From Planctomycetota bacterium (GTDB lineage Bacteria; Planctomycetota; Phycisphaerae; Tepidisphaerales; Tepidisphaeraceae): a DNA stretch of 31,833 nt. Under the pieces are notes generated by a model. The model worked only from the letters and a program-made list of their open reading frames with translations, had not been told where the DNA came from and did no database searches. A program made the position numbers and the translations under genes. Within the stretch, counting starts at the first letter, position 1; every line of letters starts with the position of its first letter. The DNA lies in contig JAEZED010000193.1 in assembly GCA_023417885.1 (NCBI GenBank), forward strand, positions 1-31,833, written 5' to 3'. Of the stretch, positions 16,317-24,885 are shown piece after piece.

Positions 16317-17702
16317 ATGCAGTGGATCCTCATTCCGTTCGGCTGGCTCTTCATGGTCGCGATGGCGCTCGCGATCGTGGTTCCCTACCTGCGCGGGAAG
16401 GGAGAGCTACTCAGCCCTTGGACGCTGTTCCTCCTCGGCTCCGCGAATTTCGTGGGCTTCGCGGCCATCCAGACCGGGAACGCGGAGGTTCACTACGACT
16501 TGTACAGCGACGCCAGCTACCTCTGGTTCGTTGCCGGTGCTCTGGTCTACTACGTGGCGGCGTTCGTCATCTACACCTGGATGAAGTCCCCTCGGCATTT
16601 GGCGCAGCGAACCTTCCGCAAGTGGGTGGGCGACGGCACCGCCGTCCTCGTGCTGCTGCTGTGCTTCTGCGCATTCCTGAGCCTCGGGGCAGTGCTCTAT
16701 CCGAACATCCAGTTCATCGGGCAGATCACCAGCATCATGGGACAGGCGGCCGGGCCGATCGCCCTCACGCTCGCGCTCATCGCTCTCGTGCGCCAGCCGT
16801 ACAACCCCGTGATCGTCGTCATCTTCGTCATCGTCCTGGCCCTGTCGCTGGGCGTGGCAATGAGCGTGGGCTCTGGCAGGCGATCGCTCCTGGGAACGGC
16901 CATGGCCTTCCCCGTCGTGAGCTACTGGCTCTGGGCGCGCTATCGCTCCGCCGCCAGCAACGTCGTGATGGCGACCACCGGCGCCCTAGTGGTCTTCTTC
17001 CTCCTCAGCGGCTACACCGCCCTCCGGCATCGCGAGCGGAATCCGAACGAGTCGGCCGCACAGCGGGCGATCAATTCGGTCAGGATGCTTCCCGGCGCCA
17101 TGTTGGGAATGAACCGCCAGTCGCTGCTGGGCGGTGATGCGGTTGAGGTATCGATGGTGGCGATCAACCACTACGGCACCGAGCTGCCCCACGAGCCATT
17201 CTTCTCGGCGATCTTCGTCGTCACGAATCCCATCCCGCGCGCGTTCTGGCCCGGAAAGCCGGAGGGCCTCGGCAATCGCATCGCCTACGAGACGGGTTAC
17301 GCCTCGAGGCACCACGGCATCTTCAATTGGGGTCCGGGCATCGTCGGCCATGGCTTCCACGAAGGCGGGCTCTATATCCTGCTCATCTATGGCATCGTCA
17401 CCGGCGCCTTGTTTCGCTACGCCGATGACCTGCTCAAGCGCCAGCCGGACAACCCGATTCTCCTGGGCGTCTTCGCGGCCGCCTCGGGGCAGATCGTCGG
17501 TCTCTCCCGAGGCGAGCTGGGGCTCTTCACGGTGCTCATCATCGGCGCGGTTCTCACGGGAATCGTGGTGAACCTCGTCGGGAGGATGTTCTTCGGCACC
17601 GGCCGCGTCTACCCGACGCCGGAGGAAGAGCAGTTCGCCCACTACTACGACCTTCCGCCCGGCACCGTCGCCTACCAGGAAGACGCCGCCAACGGGTACT
17701 AG
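16317..17702 (+). CDS. Wzy-like polysaccharide polymerase (O-antigen polymerase type)
   Basis: The protein has 461 residues with about ten to twelve membrane segments and a larger outer loop at about 235-345. The loop contains NPIPRAFWPGKPEG, a segment typical of repeat-unit polymerases, followed by GPGIVGHGFHEGG and the last membrane group. Polymerases of this type join flipped repeat units on the periplasmic side. Sequence conservation in the family is low, so the call rests on topology, the PRxxWPxKP-type segment and its place at the end of an operon that begins with a flippase. It starts 24 bases after the exostosin gene. Its stop lies in CTAG, which also ends the gene on the opposite strand. 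Confidence 0.82.
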   Translation: MQWILIPFGWLFMVAMALAIVVPYLRGKGELLSPWTLFLLGSANFVGFAAIQTGNAEVHYDLYSDASYLWFVAGALVYYVAAFVIYTWMKSPRHLAQRTFRKWVGDGTAVLVLLLCFCAFLSLGAVLYPNIQFIGQITSIMGQAAGPIALTLALIALVRQPYNPVIVVIFVIVLALSLGVAMSVGSGRRSLLGTAMAFPVVSYWLWARYRSAASNVVMATTGALVVFFLLSGYTALRHRERNPNESAAQRAINSVRMLPGAMLGMNRQSLLGGDAVEVSMVAINHYGTELPHEPFFSAIFVVTNPIPRAFWPGKPEGLGNRIAYETGYASRHHGIFNWGPGIVGHGFHEGGLYILLIYGIVTGALFRYADDLLKRQPDNPILLGVFAAASGQIVGLSRGELGLFTVLIIGAVLTGIVVNLVGRMFFGTGRVYPTPEEEQFAHYYDLPPGTVAYQEDAANGY

Positions 17703-18844
17703 CGCGAACCTGCCCGTGCCGCGGCAAACTCGGCGGCAGCCACGATGCCGTCCACCATCCGCTCGATCGTGAATACCTCCGTCGCCGTCCGGTGCGCCTC
17801 GGCGGAAAGGCGCCCGCGCAGCACGTCGTCCTCGATCAACCGCTCGAGGGCCGCGGCAAGTGCTCTCTCGTTGCCGTCCGCGAAGAGCAGCCCGTTCTCC
17901 CCGTCCCGCAGCGCCTCGATTTCCGGGTTCTGGGCCTGGAGCCGGTCGCCCGTAATCACGGGGAGGCCGTAGCCGAAGGCGTGAAGAATGCTCAGCCCGA
18001 TGTTGGCCGGGTAGCAGAAGACGTCCGCGGCGCAGAACCATGGAGCCAGTCGATCCTCCTCGTAGATCGCGCCCTGGAACCGCACGTTGTCGCGGATATT
18101 CAGTTCGTCCGCCAGCCGCTCCAGTTCCGGGCCGTGCGGGCCTTTGCCGACAATGACCACCCGCAGCGTCGGCCACCGCCCGCGCAGGCGCACCGCGGCG
18201 CGCAGCAGCAGGTCCACGCGGTTGTCCGGATCAAGCCGGGAGACGAAGAGGATCAGCGGTCCGTCCAGCCCCTCGTCGTGCCGGAAGGCGGCCAGCCGCC
18301 CGGGATCCGCCAGCCAGCGTGCGCGCGCCGCCTGGATCGGCGACTGGTCGAGACTGTTGAGCGCGACGAAGACGCGCTCGGCGTCGAAGCCCGCCTCGAT
18401 CGCCGCACGCTCGGCGGCGTGGTTGTAGAAAAGCACGGCGTCGGCCATCCGGCCCACCTTGTCGCGCAGCGAGCGGCGGAGTGGCCTTTCGTGCTTCGAG
18501 TAGCCGTGTCCCCAGAGGACGGTGCCGACGCGATTCCTCCTGGCGCGCAGGAGGCCCGGGACGAGGCTTGCGTAATGCAGGTCCCATCCCATGAGGAGCA
18601 CGTCGCACCGCTCCCGGCGCGCAAGCGACACCTGCGGGCGGTGAAAGTAGGCCTGGTTTCCGGCAAGGCCGGCGCGTTGCATCGGCGTATGAACCGCGCG
18701 GAATCCATCCGGCTCGACGTTCGGAATGCCGGGCGTGTCGGCGTAGTGCACCGTCAGGTCGATCCCCGGCCGCGACGCCAGCTCGCGGAAGACCGGGATG
18801 CGGTACTTCGCCAGCGAAGGCTGTTGAACGGCAAGTCGGATCAT
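17699..18844 (-). CDS. Family 4 glycosyltransferase with variant EX7E motif
   Basis: The protein has 381 residues and two Rossmann-like halves, as in GT-B enzymes. The second half begins LILFVSRLDPDNRVDLLLRA and contains VVIVGKGPHGPELERL, typical of GT4. Where most GT4 enzymes have the EX7E pair, this one reads NIGLSILHAFGYGLPVITGD, with Asn281 and His288 in place of the two Glu. This variant is known in a branch of the family and the surrounding fold is intact, so it is probably active. The ATG at 18844 is chosen because MIRLAVQQPSLAKYRIPVF is a normal GT4 beginning; the frame upstream is Arg-rich shadow. It converges on the polymerase gene with a 4-base overlap and diverges from the next GT4 gene. 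Confidence 0.9.
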   Translation of the reverse strand: MIRLAVQQPSLAKYRIPVFRELASRPGIDLTVHYADTPGIPNVEPDGFRAVHTPMQRAGLAGNQAYFHRPQVSLARRERCDVLLMGWDLHYASLVPGLLRARRNRVGTVLWGHGYSKHERPLRRSLRDKVGRMADAVLFYNHAAERAAIEAGFDAERVFVALNSLDQSPIQAARARWLADPGRLAAFRHDEGLDGPLILFVSRLDPDNRVDLLLRAAVRLRGRWPTLRVVIVGKGPHGPELERLADELNIRDNVRFQGAIYEEDRLAPWFCAADVFCYPANIGLSILHAFGYGLPVITGDRLQAQNPEIEALRDGENGLLFADGNERALAAALERLIEDDVLRGRLSAEAHRTATEVFTIERMVDGIVAAAEFAAARAGSR

Positions 18845-18915
18845 GCTCGTCTGGCGGTTGGGGCGGTGCGCCGCGTCAGGGGCGGCATCGGCCGTTAACA
18901 TTCGGCCCAGTGGAC

Positions 18916-20067
18916 ATGAGGATAGCGCATTTCCTGATTTCGATGAAACTCGAAGGCGGCGGGGTCGTGCGCGCCGTGATCGATCTGGTCGGCGTCCTGG
19001 CGCGCTCCGGGCTCGAGGTGACGCTGCTGACGTTCGATCGGGGCGAACTGCCTTCTGACTGGATCTCCGGCGAGACGCGCGGGATTCGCGTCGTCGAGCT
19101 TCCCGGCCGGGCCGATCACCGCTCGGGCCAGCTCCTCTCCCGCGCGCAGCTCGATGCCGCCGGCGATGCGCTGAAGCAGTGCGACCTGCTGCACCTGCAC
19201 GGCGCATGGGATGTCGCCAACGCCCAGCTCGCTCGCCTCGCGCGGCGCCGGGCCGTCCCTTACGTCATCTCGCCTCATGGAATGCTCGATGAGTGGGCTA
19301 TCTCGCACAAGTGGCTCAAGAAGCGGATCTACTTCACCCTGCTCGGCCGGCGCATGTTCGAGCGCGCCGCCGCCGTCCATTGCACGGCTGAGGCCGAGGC
19401 GGAGCAGGCGCGACAGTGGATTCGCCCTCGCCGGCTCGAGGTGCTGCCGCTTGCGCTGGATCTGACCGCATATCGCCAGCTTCCGGATGCGGCGGCCAAG
19501 GCGGCGGACATCCCGGTCTCCGGTCGGTCCGTGCTCTTTCTCAGTCGTGTGCATCCGGTGAAGCGGGTGGAGATCGTGATCGAGGCGATCGCCCTGCTGC
19601 GCCGGGCGGGTCGCGAGGTCATTCTCTTCGTTGCCGGCGACGGCGAGGAGGCATACATGGCGTCGCTCAAGAACCTCGCGGCAAAGCTGGGCGTGGCGGA
19701 AGCGGTGCAATGGCTCGGAATGGTCCGCGGCGAGCGGAAGCTGCTGACGTTCCGGATGGCGGACGTCTTCGCCCTGCCGACCTTCCAGGAGAACTTCGGC
19801 ATGGTGCTCGTCGAGTCGATGGCGTGCGGCACACCCGTCGTCACGACCCGCGGGGTCGACATCTGGCGCGAGCTCGAGTCCGCCGGCGCGACGATCGCCG
19901 ACGCCACGCCGGAAGCCTTCGCCGACGCCATCGCCAGGCTCCTGGACGACGAGCCCGACCGTCTCGACCGCGGCCGGCGCGGGCGGGAATGGGTGCTGGG
20001 CTTTCTCGACTCCGACCGCCTCGCGGCGGGATACGCCGCGTTCTACCGCTCGCTTGCGGGCGCCTGA
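18916..20067 (+). CDS. Family 4 glycosyltransferase
   Basis: The protein has 383 residues with a GT-B fold. The N-terminus MRIAHFLISMKLEGGGVVRAV is the usual start with a Gly-rich acceptor loop, and LLHLHGAW and YVISPHGMLDEWA are typical of the branch that includes colanic-acid-type glycosyltransferases. The second half has VLFLSRVHPVKRVEIVIEA, then the donor site ENFGMVLVESMACGTPVV with the complete EX7E pair. It is a cytoplasmic retaining glycosyltransferase. A GTG two codons earlier (18910) is an alternative start, and no strong ribosome binding site marks either. Its 3' end overlaps the 3' end of the opposite-strand acetyltransferase gene by 25 bases. Confidence 0.93.
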   Translation: MRIAHFLISMKLEGGGVVRAVIDLVGVLARSGLEVTLLTFDRGELPSDWISGETRGIRVVELPGRADHRSGQLLSRAQLDAAGDALKQCDLLHLHGAWDVANAQLARLARRRAVPYVISPHGMLDEWAISHKWLKKRIYFTLLGRRMFERAAAVHCTAEAEAEQARQWIRPRRLEVLPLALDLTAYRQLPDAAAKAADIPVSGRSVLFLSRVHPVKRVEIVIEAIALLRRAGREVILFVAGDGEEAYMASLKNLAAKLGVAEAVQWLGMVRGERKLLTFRMADVFALPTFQENFGMVLVESMACGTPVVTTRGVDIWRELESAGATIADATPEAFADAIARLLDDEPDRLDRGRRGREWVLGFLDSDRLAAGYAAFYRSLAGA

Positions 20068-20687
20068 TCCGCCGGCCGCCGCGTGCGCCGCGGGCCCATT
20101 ACCTGGCACGGATTGCCCGCCGCGACGACGCCCGCCGGAACGTCCTTCATCGCCACCGCCCGCGCGCCGATCACGCTGTTGTCGCCGATGGTCACGCCGG
20201 GGCCGATGAACGCTCCCGCCGCCACCCAGACGCCGGAGCCCAGCACCACGGGCGGGCGCTTCAGCGGTAGCGAAGGATCCGTGTGGTCATGCGTGCCGGC
20301 GCAGAGCACCGCGTCCTGGCTCACCACTGTGTGATTTCCGATCCGCACCGGACCCAGGTTGTAGACGTCCACGCGATCGCCCAGCATCGACCAGTCCCCC
20401 ATCTCCAGCAGCCAGGGATGCATGATCCGCACCGTCCTCCGGATGCCGGCGTTCGCGCCGAGCCGCGCGCCGAACAGCCGAAGCTGCCAGCGACGCCATC
20501 CGTAGGCGCGCGGAAGCGGCAGGCGGAAGAGCGTTGCCTGCACAAGCAGCCAGGCGAATCGCCGCGCGTACTCACGGCGCGAGTAAGGCGCCCGCGCCGT
20601 GGTGTCCAGGCGCTGGAAGACGCCCGCTTCGCTGGCGGGCGCCGGACGATCTTCGGAAACTGGAGGGGGCGCCTCGGTCATCGACAT
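20043..20687 (-). CDS. WcaF-type hexapeptide-repeat acetyltransferase
   Basis: The protein has 214 residues. After a variable start of about 40 residues, RRFAWLLVQATLFRLPLPRAYGWRRWQLRLFGA is the lead-in seen in WcaF-like colanic-acid acetyltransferases. The left-handed beta-helix follows with hexapeptide turns (VRIGNHTVVSQDAVLCAGTHD, then VLGSGVWVAAGAFIGPGVTIGD and NSVIGARAVAMKDVPAGVVAAGNP). The His in AGTHD is the expected catalytic base. These trimeric enzymes move acetyl from acetyl-CoA to a sugar hydroxyl. It lies 20 bases downstream of the fused gene on the same strand and is clearly homologous to the C-terminal part of that protein, so the two look like a tandem duplication. ATG 20681 is an alternative start. 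Confidence 0.93.
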   Translation of the reverse strand: MSMTEAPPPVSEDRPAPASEAGVFQRLDTTARAPYSRREYARRFAWLLVQATLFRLPLPRAYGWRRWQLRLFGARLGANAGIRRTVRIMHPWLLEMGDWSMLGDRVDVYNLGPVRIGNHTVVSQDAVLCAGTHDHTDPSLPLKRPPVVLGSGVWVAAGAFIGPGVTIGDNSVIGARAVAMKDVPAGVVAAGNPCQVMGPRRTRRPADQAPASER

Positions 20688-20707
20688 CCGCCGCTGGGCG
20701 CGACACG

Positions 20708-22504
20708 TTACGGCCGGGCCGCCGCCTGCTCGTGCAGGGTCGGCCCGGCAAGCTCGTCGTCACCGGCGATGCCGTCCGGCTCCTCCTCACGGACGGGTGA
20801 AGCCATGTCCTCGTCGGCGGCTCGCTCAGCGCTGGCGTCGCCGGTGGCCGGTTCCGCCGGGTCGAGCGGCGCGGGCGGCAGCACGGCATCCATGTGCGGG
20901 CGGGCGCGGCGCTCCTCGGCAGCGTCGATGTCGTAGAGCACGCGCGGCTTGATCGGCCTAGCCGGGTTGCCCGCGGCCACCATGTTGGGCGGGATGTCCT
21001 TGAAGACGCTCGATCGCGCGCCGATCACGGCGCCGGCGCCGATCGTGACGTTCGGCCCGACGAAAGCGTCCGCCGCCACCCAGACACCGTCGCCGATCTC
21101 GATCGGCGGGCGCAGCAGCGGGAAGTCGCGGTAGTGGTAGTCGTGCGTGCCCGCGCAGAGGTGGGCATACTGGCTGACGACCGCGCGCCGGCCAATCACG
21201 ATCGGGCCGAGCGAATAGAGAATCGCGTAGTCCCCGACGATCGCGCCCTCGCGGATGTCGAGGTTCCACGGGATCTCGATGTGCGCCGTCGGCCGGATGC
21301 GCACGTCGCGCCCGATCCTGGCTCCGAAAAGCCGCAGCAGGAGCCGGCGCCAGCCGTACCAGTTGTGAAAGCTGGGACGGAACAGGAGCTTCGTCGTCAC
21401 CATCCACAGCGCCCGCGCCAGGTTCTGCCTGAACGTCCAGGGGCTGACGAACTTCAGGCTGTCAGCCCCACTCGGGAACAGCGCCCCGCGGCGCTCGATA
21501 AGCGTCGGCGCCGCCTCGGGCGGGCGCCGGCCTGCGGGGGAAGTCTGCGTCTCACTCTCGGGCGCCGGGGCCAGGGAAGCGGCTGCGGACCGGGGCAGCG
21601 CCGGGTCGGCGCCGATCGCCCCTTCCGTGGTTGCGAGCCCGACGCGCGCGTTCACCCCGTCTCCGCCGCGCCGGCGAAGCTGCCGCAGCTTGAGCTGCAC
21701 CGCGAACTCGTAGCTGGAGATGAACTGCGCCAGCCACCACCCGGCCCTTCCGTCGAGGAAGCCGGCACGCAGCACGTACATGAAGAACCAGCGCCACCAC
21801 CAGCTCATCGGCAGCTTCGGCATGATGCGGCTCTTGACGAACCGCCGCCGTGCCACGGGGTCGCGCATCATCCGCCGCAATCCCGGCCAGGGATCCGGGT
21901 TCTCGAAGATCTCCTGCGCCTCGAGCGTGCTGTAACGGTTGTGCTTGGCGAAGAAATGCTCCAGCCCGCGTCGATCCTCGTGGATAAGCAGGTGCCTGAG
22001 CTTGCCGACCGGCCCGTCGCAGAGCATGTGCTCGTGAACGCTCCGATCCTCGTACCGCGCCTGCCCGCGCTTGAAGAGGCGCAGGTTCCACGAGGGGAAG
22101 TAGCCGCTGTGCCGGATCCGCCGGCCCATGAAGATGAAGACGCGGTTGATCAGGAAGCCGCTCTCGCGCACCTGGTCCGTCGGCCGCCGGACGAGCGCGA
22201 GAATCTCCTCCTTCAGCTCGGGGCTCACTGCCTCGTCCGCGTCGAGGATGAGCGTCCAGTCCGCCTCGAACGGGAGGTTGGCCAGCGCCCAGTTCTTCTG
22301 GCGCGCGTACCCCTCCCAGTCGTGGTGGACCACCTCGGCCCCGTACTCTCGGGCAATCTCGACCGTCCGGTCGGTACTGCCGGAGTCGACGACGAAGATG
22401 CGGTTCACCCAGCCCGCCACGCTCGCCAGCGTGTGGGGCAGGTTTCGCTCCTCGTTGAAAGTCTGGATCAGGACGTCAACCAATGCCTGCCGCTCCGTAA
22501 CCAC
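20708..22504 (-). CDS. Fusion of WaaE-like GT2 glycosyltransferase and WcaF-type acetyltransferase
   Basis: This single 598-residue frame encodes two enzymes. Residues about 8-275 are a GT2 domain of the WaaE/KdtX type: DVLIQTFNEERNLPHTL, FVVDSGSTDRTVEIA, WTLILDADEAVSPEL (the DAD metal motif) and NLRLFKRGQARYEDRSVHE. Residues about 290-360 are a Pro- and Ala-rich linker. Residues about 362-530 are a hexapeptide acetyltransferase with NWYGWRRLLLRLFGARIG, AGTHD (catalytic His) and VGPNVTIGAGAVIGA. The last 65 residues are acidic and probably disordered. It could add a sugar and then acetylate it, or do so at nearby sites. The start is GTG 22504; TTG 22483, with GGAG nine bases upstream, is a good alternative. 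The reading frame is unbroken, so this is not a frameshift artefact. Confidence 0.92.
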   Translation of the reverse strand: MVTERQALVDVLIQTFNEERNLPHTLASVAGWVNRIFVVDSGSTDRTVEIAREYGAEVVHHDWEGYARQKNWALANLPFEADWTLILDADEAVSPELKEEILALVRRPTDQVRESGFLINRVFIFMGRRIRHSGYFPSWNLRLFKRGQARYEDRSVHEHMLCDGPVGKLRHLLIHEDRRGLEHFFAKHNRYSTLEAQEIFENPDPWPGLRRMMRDPVARRRFVKSRIMPKLPMSWWWRWFFMYVLRAGFLDGRAGWWLAQFISSYEFAVQLKLRQLRRRGGDGVNARVGLATTEGAIGADPALPRSAAASLAPAPESETQTSPAGRRPPEAAPTLIERRGALFPSGADSLKFVSPWTFRQNLARALWMVTTKLLFRPSFHNWYGWRRLLLRLFGARIGRDVRIRPTAHIEIPWNLDIREGAIVGDYAILYSLGPIVIGRRAVVSQYAHLCAGTHDYHYRDFPLLRPPIEIGDGVWVAADAFVGPNVTIGAGAVIGARSSVFKDIPPNMVAAGNPARPIKPRVLYDIDAAEERRARPHMDAVLPPAPLDPAEPATGDASAERAADEDMASPVREEEPDGIAGDDELAGPTLHEQAAARP

Positions 22505-22656
22505 ACCAGCGCCCCCGCTTTCGCGCGCCGATTGGAAGAATGTCGCGCCCCCGTGCCGAATTCACGTTCAGGGAATGTCCCATAGTCTATTTCATCCACC
22601 CGTAACTGCAAAAAGCCCAATTGAGCCTCCGAAACGACCCAGATTCCACACCCACA

Positions 22657-23796
22657 ATGCACGAATCGCCCCCTGGGCGACCGGCGAGGCCGCTCCGCAT
22701 CCTCCACCTGACCCTCGCCGCCGACCCCGGCGGGCTCAGCAGGTACATCACCAACCTCGGTGCCGCCCTCGTCGAGCGGGGGCACCAGGTGACGGCAGCG
22801 GGCGACGAGGGCGCGTGGCGCTGGGCCTTCGACGAGGCGCCGTTCCCATATCTTCCCATACCGCTCAAGGCGGGGCCGGTCGGCCTCTGGAAAAGCGCGC
22901 GCCGCCTGCGGGAATGGCTCGCCGCGAATCCCGTCGACCTCATCCACGCTCACTATCGCCGTGCCGTCCTGCTGGGGCGGCGGCTTCAGAAGTCGGCGCC
23001 CGGCGGTCGTCGGCCCCCACTGCTCTACACGCTCCACCTCTCGCACATCGAGATCGGCGGGTGGCGGCGCTGGTTCAGTGACTTCGGCGACCACACCCAC
23101 GTCGCCAGCGCCGACGCCGGCCAGTGGCTGGTGGACGAAGCAGGAGTTCCGGAAGATCGAATCACGTTGATTCCACATGGCATCGAGGTTGGGCGGTTTC
23201 CACGGCGCACGGAGGCGGATCGCCAGGCGGCGCGCCGGCAACTGGGTCTGCCCCCCGACGCGGTCGTGGCTGCGTACGTCGGAAGGCTGGACTCTCCGAA
23301 GAACGAGGCTTGGTGCATGGATGTGCTCCCGCCAGCGCACCAGGCAGGGGTGAATCTGCACCTGGTGTACGCTGGCGAGGGTCCGGGGGAGGCGGCGCTG
23401 CGAGATTTCGTGGTGCGCGCCGGGCTCGGCGACCGGGTGCACCTCCTGGGCCATCGCGACCCCCTACCGGTCTACCAGGCTGCCGACCTCCTGCTGCTCC
23501 CGTCCGAGCGGGAGGGGTTCTCCCTCGTCTGCGCCGAGGCGATGAGCGTGGGCGTGCCTCACGTGCGGACCCGCACCAGCGGCGCCACCGAACTCACGAT
23601 CGACAACGTCACCGGCCAGGGCGTGCCGATCGATCGCCGGGCATTTGCCGGGGCCGCCGCCCGGCTCCTCGCCCAGCCGCAGTTGCTGGCCGAAATGGGG
23701 GAAAACGGCGCCCGCCTCATCCGCGATCGCTTCACCTTCGATCGTCAGGTGGAGGACACGATTGGCCTCTACCGCCGACTCGCCGGGCGAGCCTGA
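22657..23796 (+). CDS. Family 4 glycosyltransferase
   Basis: The protein has 379 residues with a GT-B fold. It opens with LRILHLTLAADPGGLSRYIT, the usual Gly-rich first loop, followed by VDLIHAHYRRA. The second half has VVAAYVGRLDSPKNEAW, LVYAGEGPGEAALRDF and the donor site SEREGFSLVCAEAMSVGVP with both Glu of the EX7E pair. It is a retaining cytoplasmic glycosyltransferase, donor unknown. I chose ATG 22657 because it sits close to the first strand; TTG 22621 would add 12 polar residues. Neither has a strong ribosome binding site. The 152-base spacer to the divergent fusion gene is less GC-rich and probably holds both promoters, though I cannot define them. The epimerase gene follows after 46 bases. 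Confidence 0.93.
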   Translation: MHESPPGRPARPLRILHLTLAADPGGLSRYITNLGAALVERGHQVTAAGDEGAWRWAFDEAPFPYLPIPLKAGPVGLWKSARRLREWLAANPVDLIHAHYRRAVLLGRRLQKSAPGGRRPPLLYTLHLSHIEIGGWRRWFSDFGDHTHVASADAGQWLVDEAGVPEDRITLIPHGIEVGRFPRRTEADRQAARRQLGLPPDAVVAAYVGRLDSPKNEAWCMDVLPPAHQAGVNLHLVYAGEGPGEAALRDFVVRAGLGDRVHLLGHRDPLPVYQAADLLLLPSEREGFSLVCAEAMSVGVPHVRTRTSGATELTIDNVTGQGVPIDRRAFAGAAARLLAQPQLLAEMGENGARLIRDRFTFDRQVEDTIGLYRRLAGRA

Positions 23797-23842
23797 CGGG
23801 CAGGTTTCGCGCCCGCCCTGCCCCCGCGTAGACTCCGGGACC

Positions 23843-24865
23843 ATGCCCGAAACCTCGCTTGATGTATCCCCGGTCGATTGGCCCCGCCTGCATGGCCGGG
23901 CGCTGGCGGGCCGGCGCTGCCTGGTGACGGGCGTCGCGGGGTTCATCGGCAGTCACGTCGCCGACGCCCTCCTGGCCGTGGGCGCCACCGTCCGCGGGAT
24001 GGATGACCTGAGCGAGGGGGAGGAGCGGAACATCCCCGCCGGCCTCGAGATGGTGCGGGCCGACATCTGCGATGCCGAAGGCTGCCGCTCCGCCGTCGAG
24101 GGGTGCGAGCTCGTGTTCCACCTGGCGGCCAAGGTGAGCGTGCCGCGGAGTGTCTCCGACCCCGTCGGCTACCACGAGACCAACGTCACCGGCGCCCTGA
24201 ACCTGCTCGAGGCGGCGCGCCACGCCGGCGTGAAGCGATTCATCTATTCGGCCAGCAGCAGCGCTTATGGCGATCAGCCGGAGCTGCCCAAGCACGAGTC
24301 GATGTTCGCCAAGCCCATGAGCCCCTACGCCGCCGGGAAGCTCGCCGCGGAGCATTACGTCCGCTCGCACGCGGCCGTCTACGACATGGACGCCGTGAGC
24401 CTGCGATACTTCAACATCTTCGGCCCACGTCAGAACGCCAACAGCGCCTACGCCGGCGTGATTGCCGCCTTCGCGCGCGACCTCCTGGCCGGCGAGCGAC
24501 CCACGATCTACGGCGACGGCACCGCCTCGCGCGACTTCACGCACGTCGCCAACGCCGTTCACGCCAACCTGCTCGCGGCGACCCGCTCGGAGCCGCTGCG
24601 GGGCGAGGTCTTCAACGTCGGCATCGGTCGCCGCGTGACGGTGAGCGAACTCGCCATCATGATGGCGCGCCTGGTTCAGGGAATCACCGGCACGCCAGCG
24701 CCGGAGCCGCACTTCGCTCCGCCACGCCCCGGCGACGTGCCCCACTCTCTCGCGGATCTGTCGAACGTCCGGGAGGCGCTCAGCTATGCGCCAGTTGTCG
24801 ACCTCGAGGATGGCCTGAGAGGCACCCTCGCCTGGTACGCGGGGGCGACACGGCGCTCTTCGTGA
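23843..24865 (+). CDS. NAD-dependent UDP-sugar epimerase (WbpP/TviC-like)
   Basis: The protein has 340 residues and is an extended short-chain dehydrogenase. The NAD site is Gly30, Gly33 and Gly36 (VTGVAGFIGSH). The catalytic group is the Ser-rich SASSSAYGD (137-144) with Tyr162 and Lys166 in SPYAAGKLAAE. LRYFNIFGPRQNANSAYAGV and IYGDGTASRDFTHV are typical of 4-epimerases. The early segments, including LPKHESMFAKPMSPYA, resemble the WbpP/TviC branch that prefers N-acetylated UDP-sugars more than GalE, but that is a judgement by eye. It would supply UDP-GalNAc or UDP-GalNAcA for the polysaccharide. The dehydrogenase at 28893-30278 would be its partner. The ATG at 23843 lies just after CCGGGA; the third FkbM gene follows after 20 bases. 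Confidence 0.92.
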   Translation: MPETSLDVSPVDWPRLHGRALAGRRCLVTGVAGFIGSHVADALLAVGATVRGMDDLSEGEERNIPAGLEMVRADICDAEGCRSAVEGCELVFHLAAKVSVPRSVSDPVGYHETNVTGALNLLEAARHAGVKRFIYSASSSAYGDQPELPKHESMFAKPMSPYAAGKLAAEHYVRSHAAVYDMDAVSLRYFNIFGPRQNANSAYAGVIAAFARDLLAGERPTIYGDGTASRDFTHVANAVHANLLAATRSEPLRGEVFNVGIGRRVTVSELAIMMARLVQGITGTPAPEPHFAPPRPGDVPHSLADLSNVREALSYAPVVDLEDGLRGTLAWYAGATRRSS

Positions 24866-24885
24866 CCCTTTCATCCTGATCCATT

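Noticed and set aside
18845..19207. A 121-residue N-terminal extension of the minus-strand GT4 protein
   Set aside because: It is almost all Arg, Ala, Ser and Pro, lies antisense to the next GT4 gene, and the GT4 fold starts exactly at ATG 18844.
20894..22585. A 563-codon open frame on the plus strand
   Set aside because: It is antisense to the GT2-acetyltransferase fusion, which has clear motifs; its own translation has low-complexity composition and no motif.
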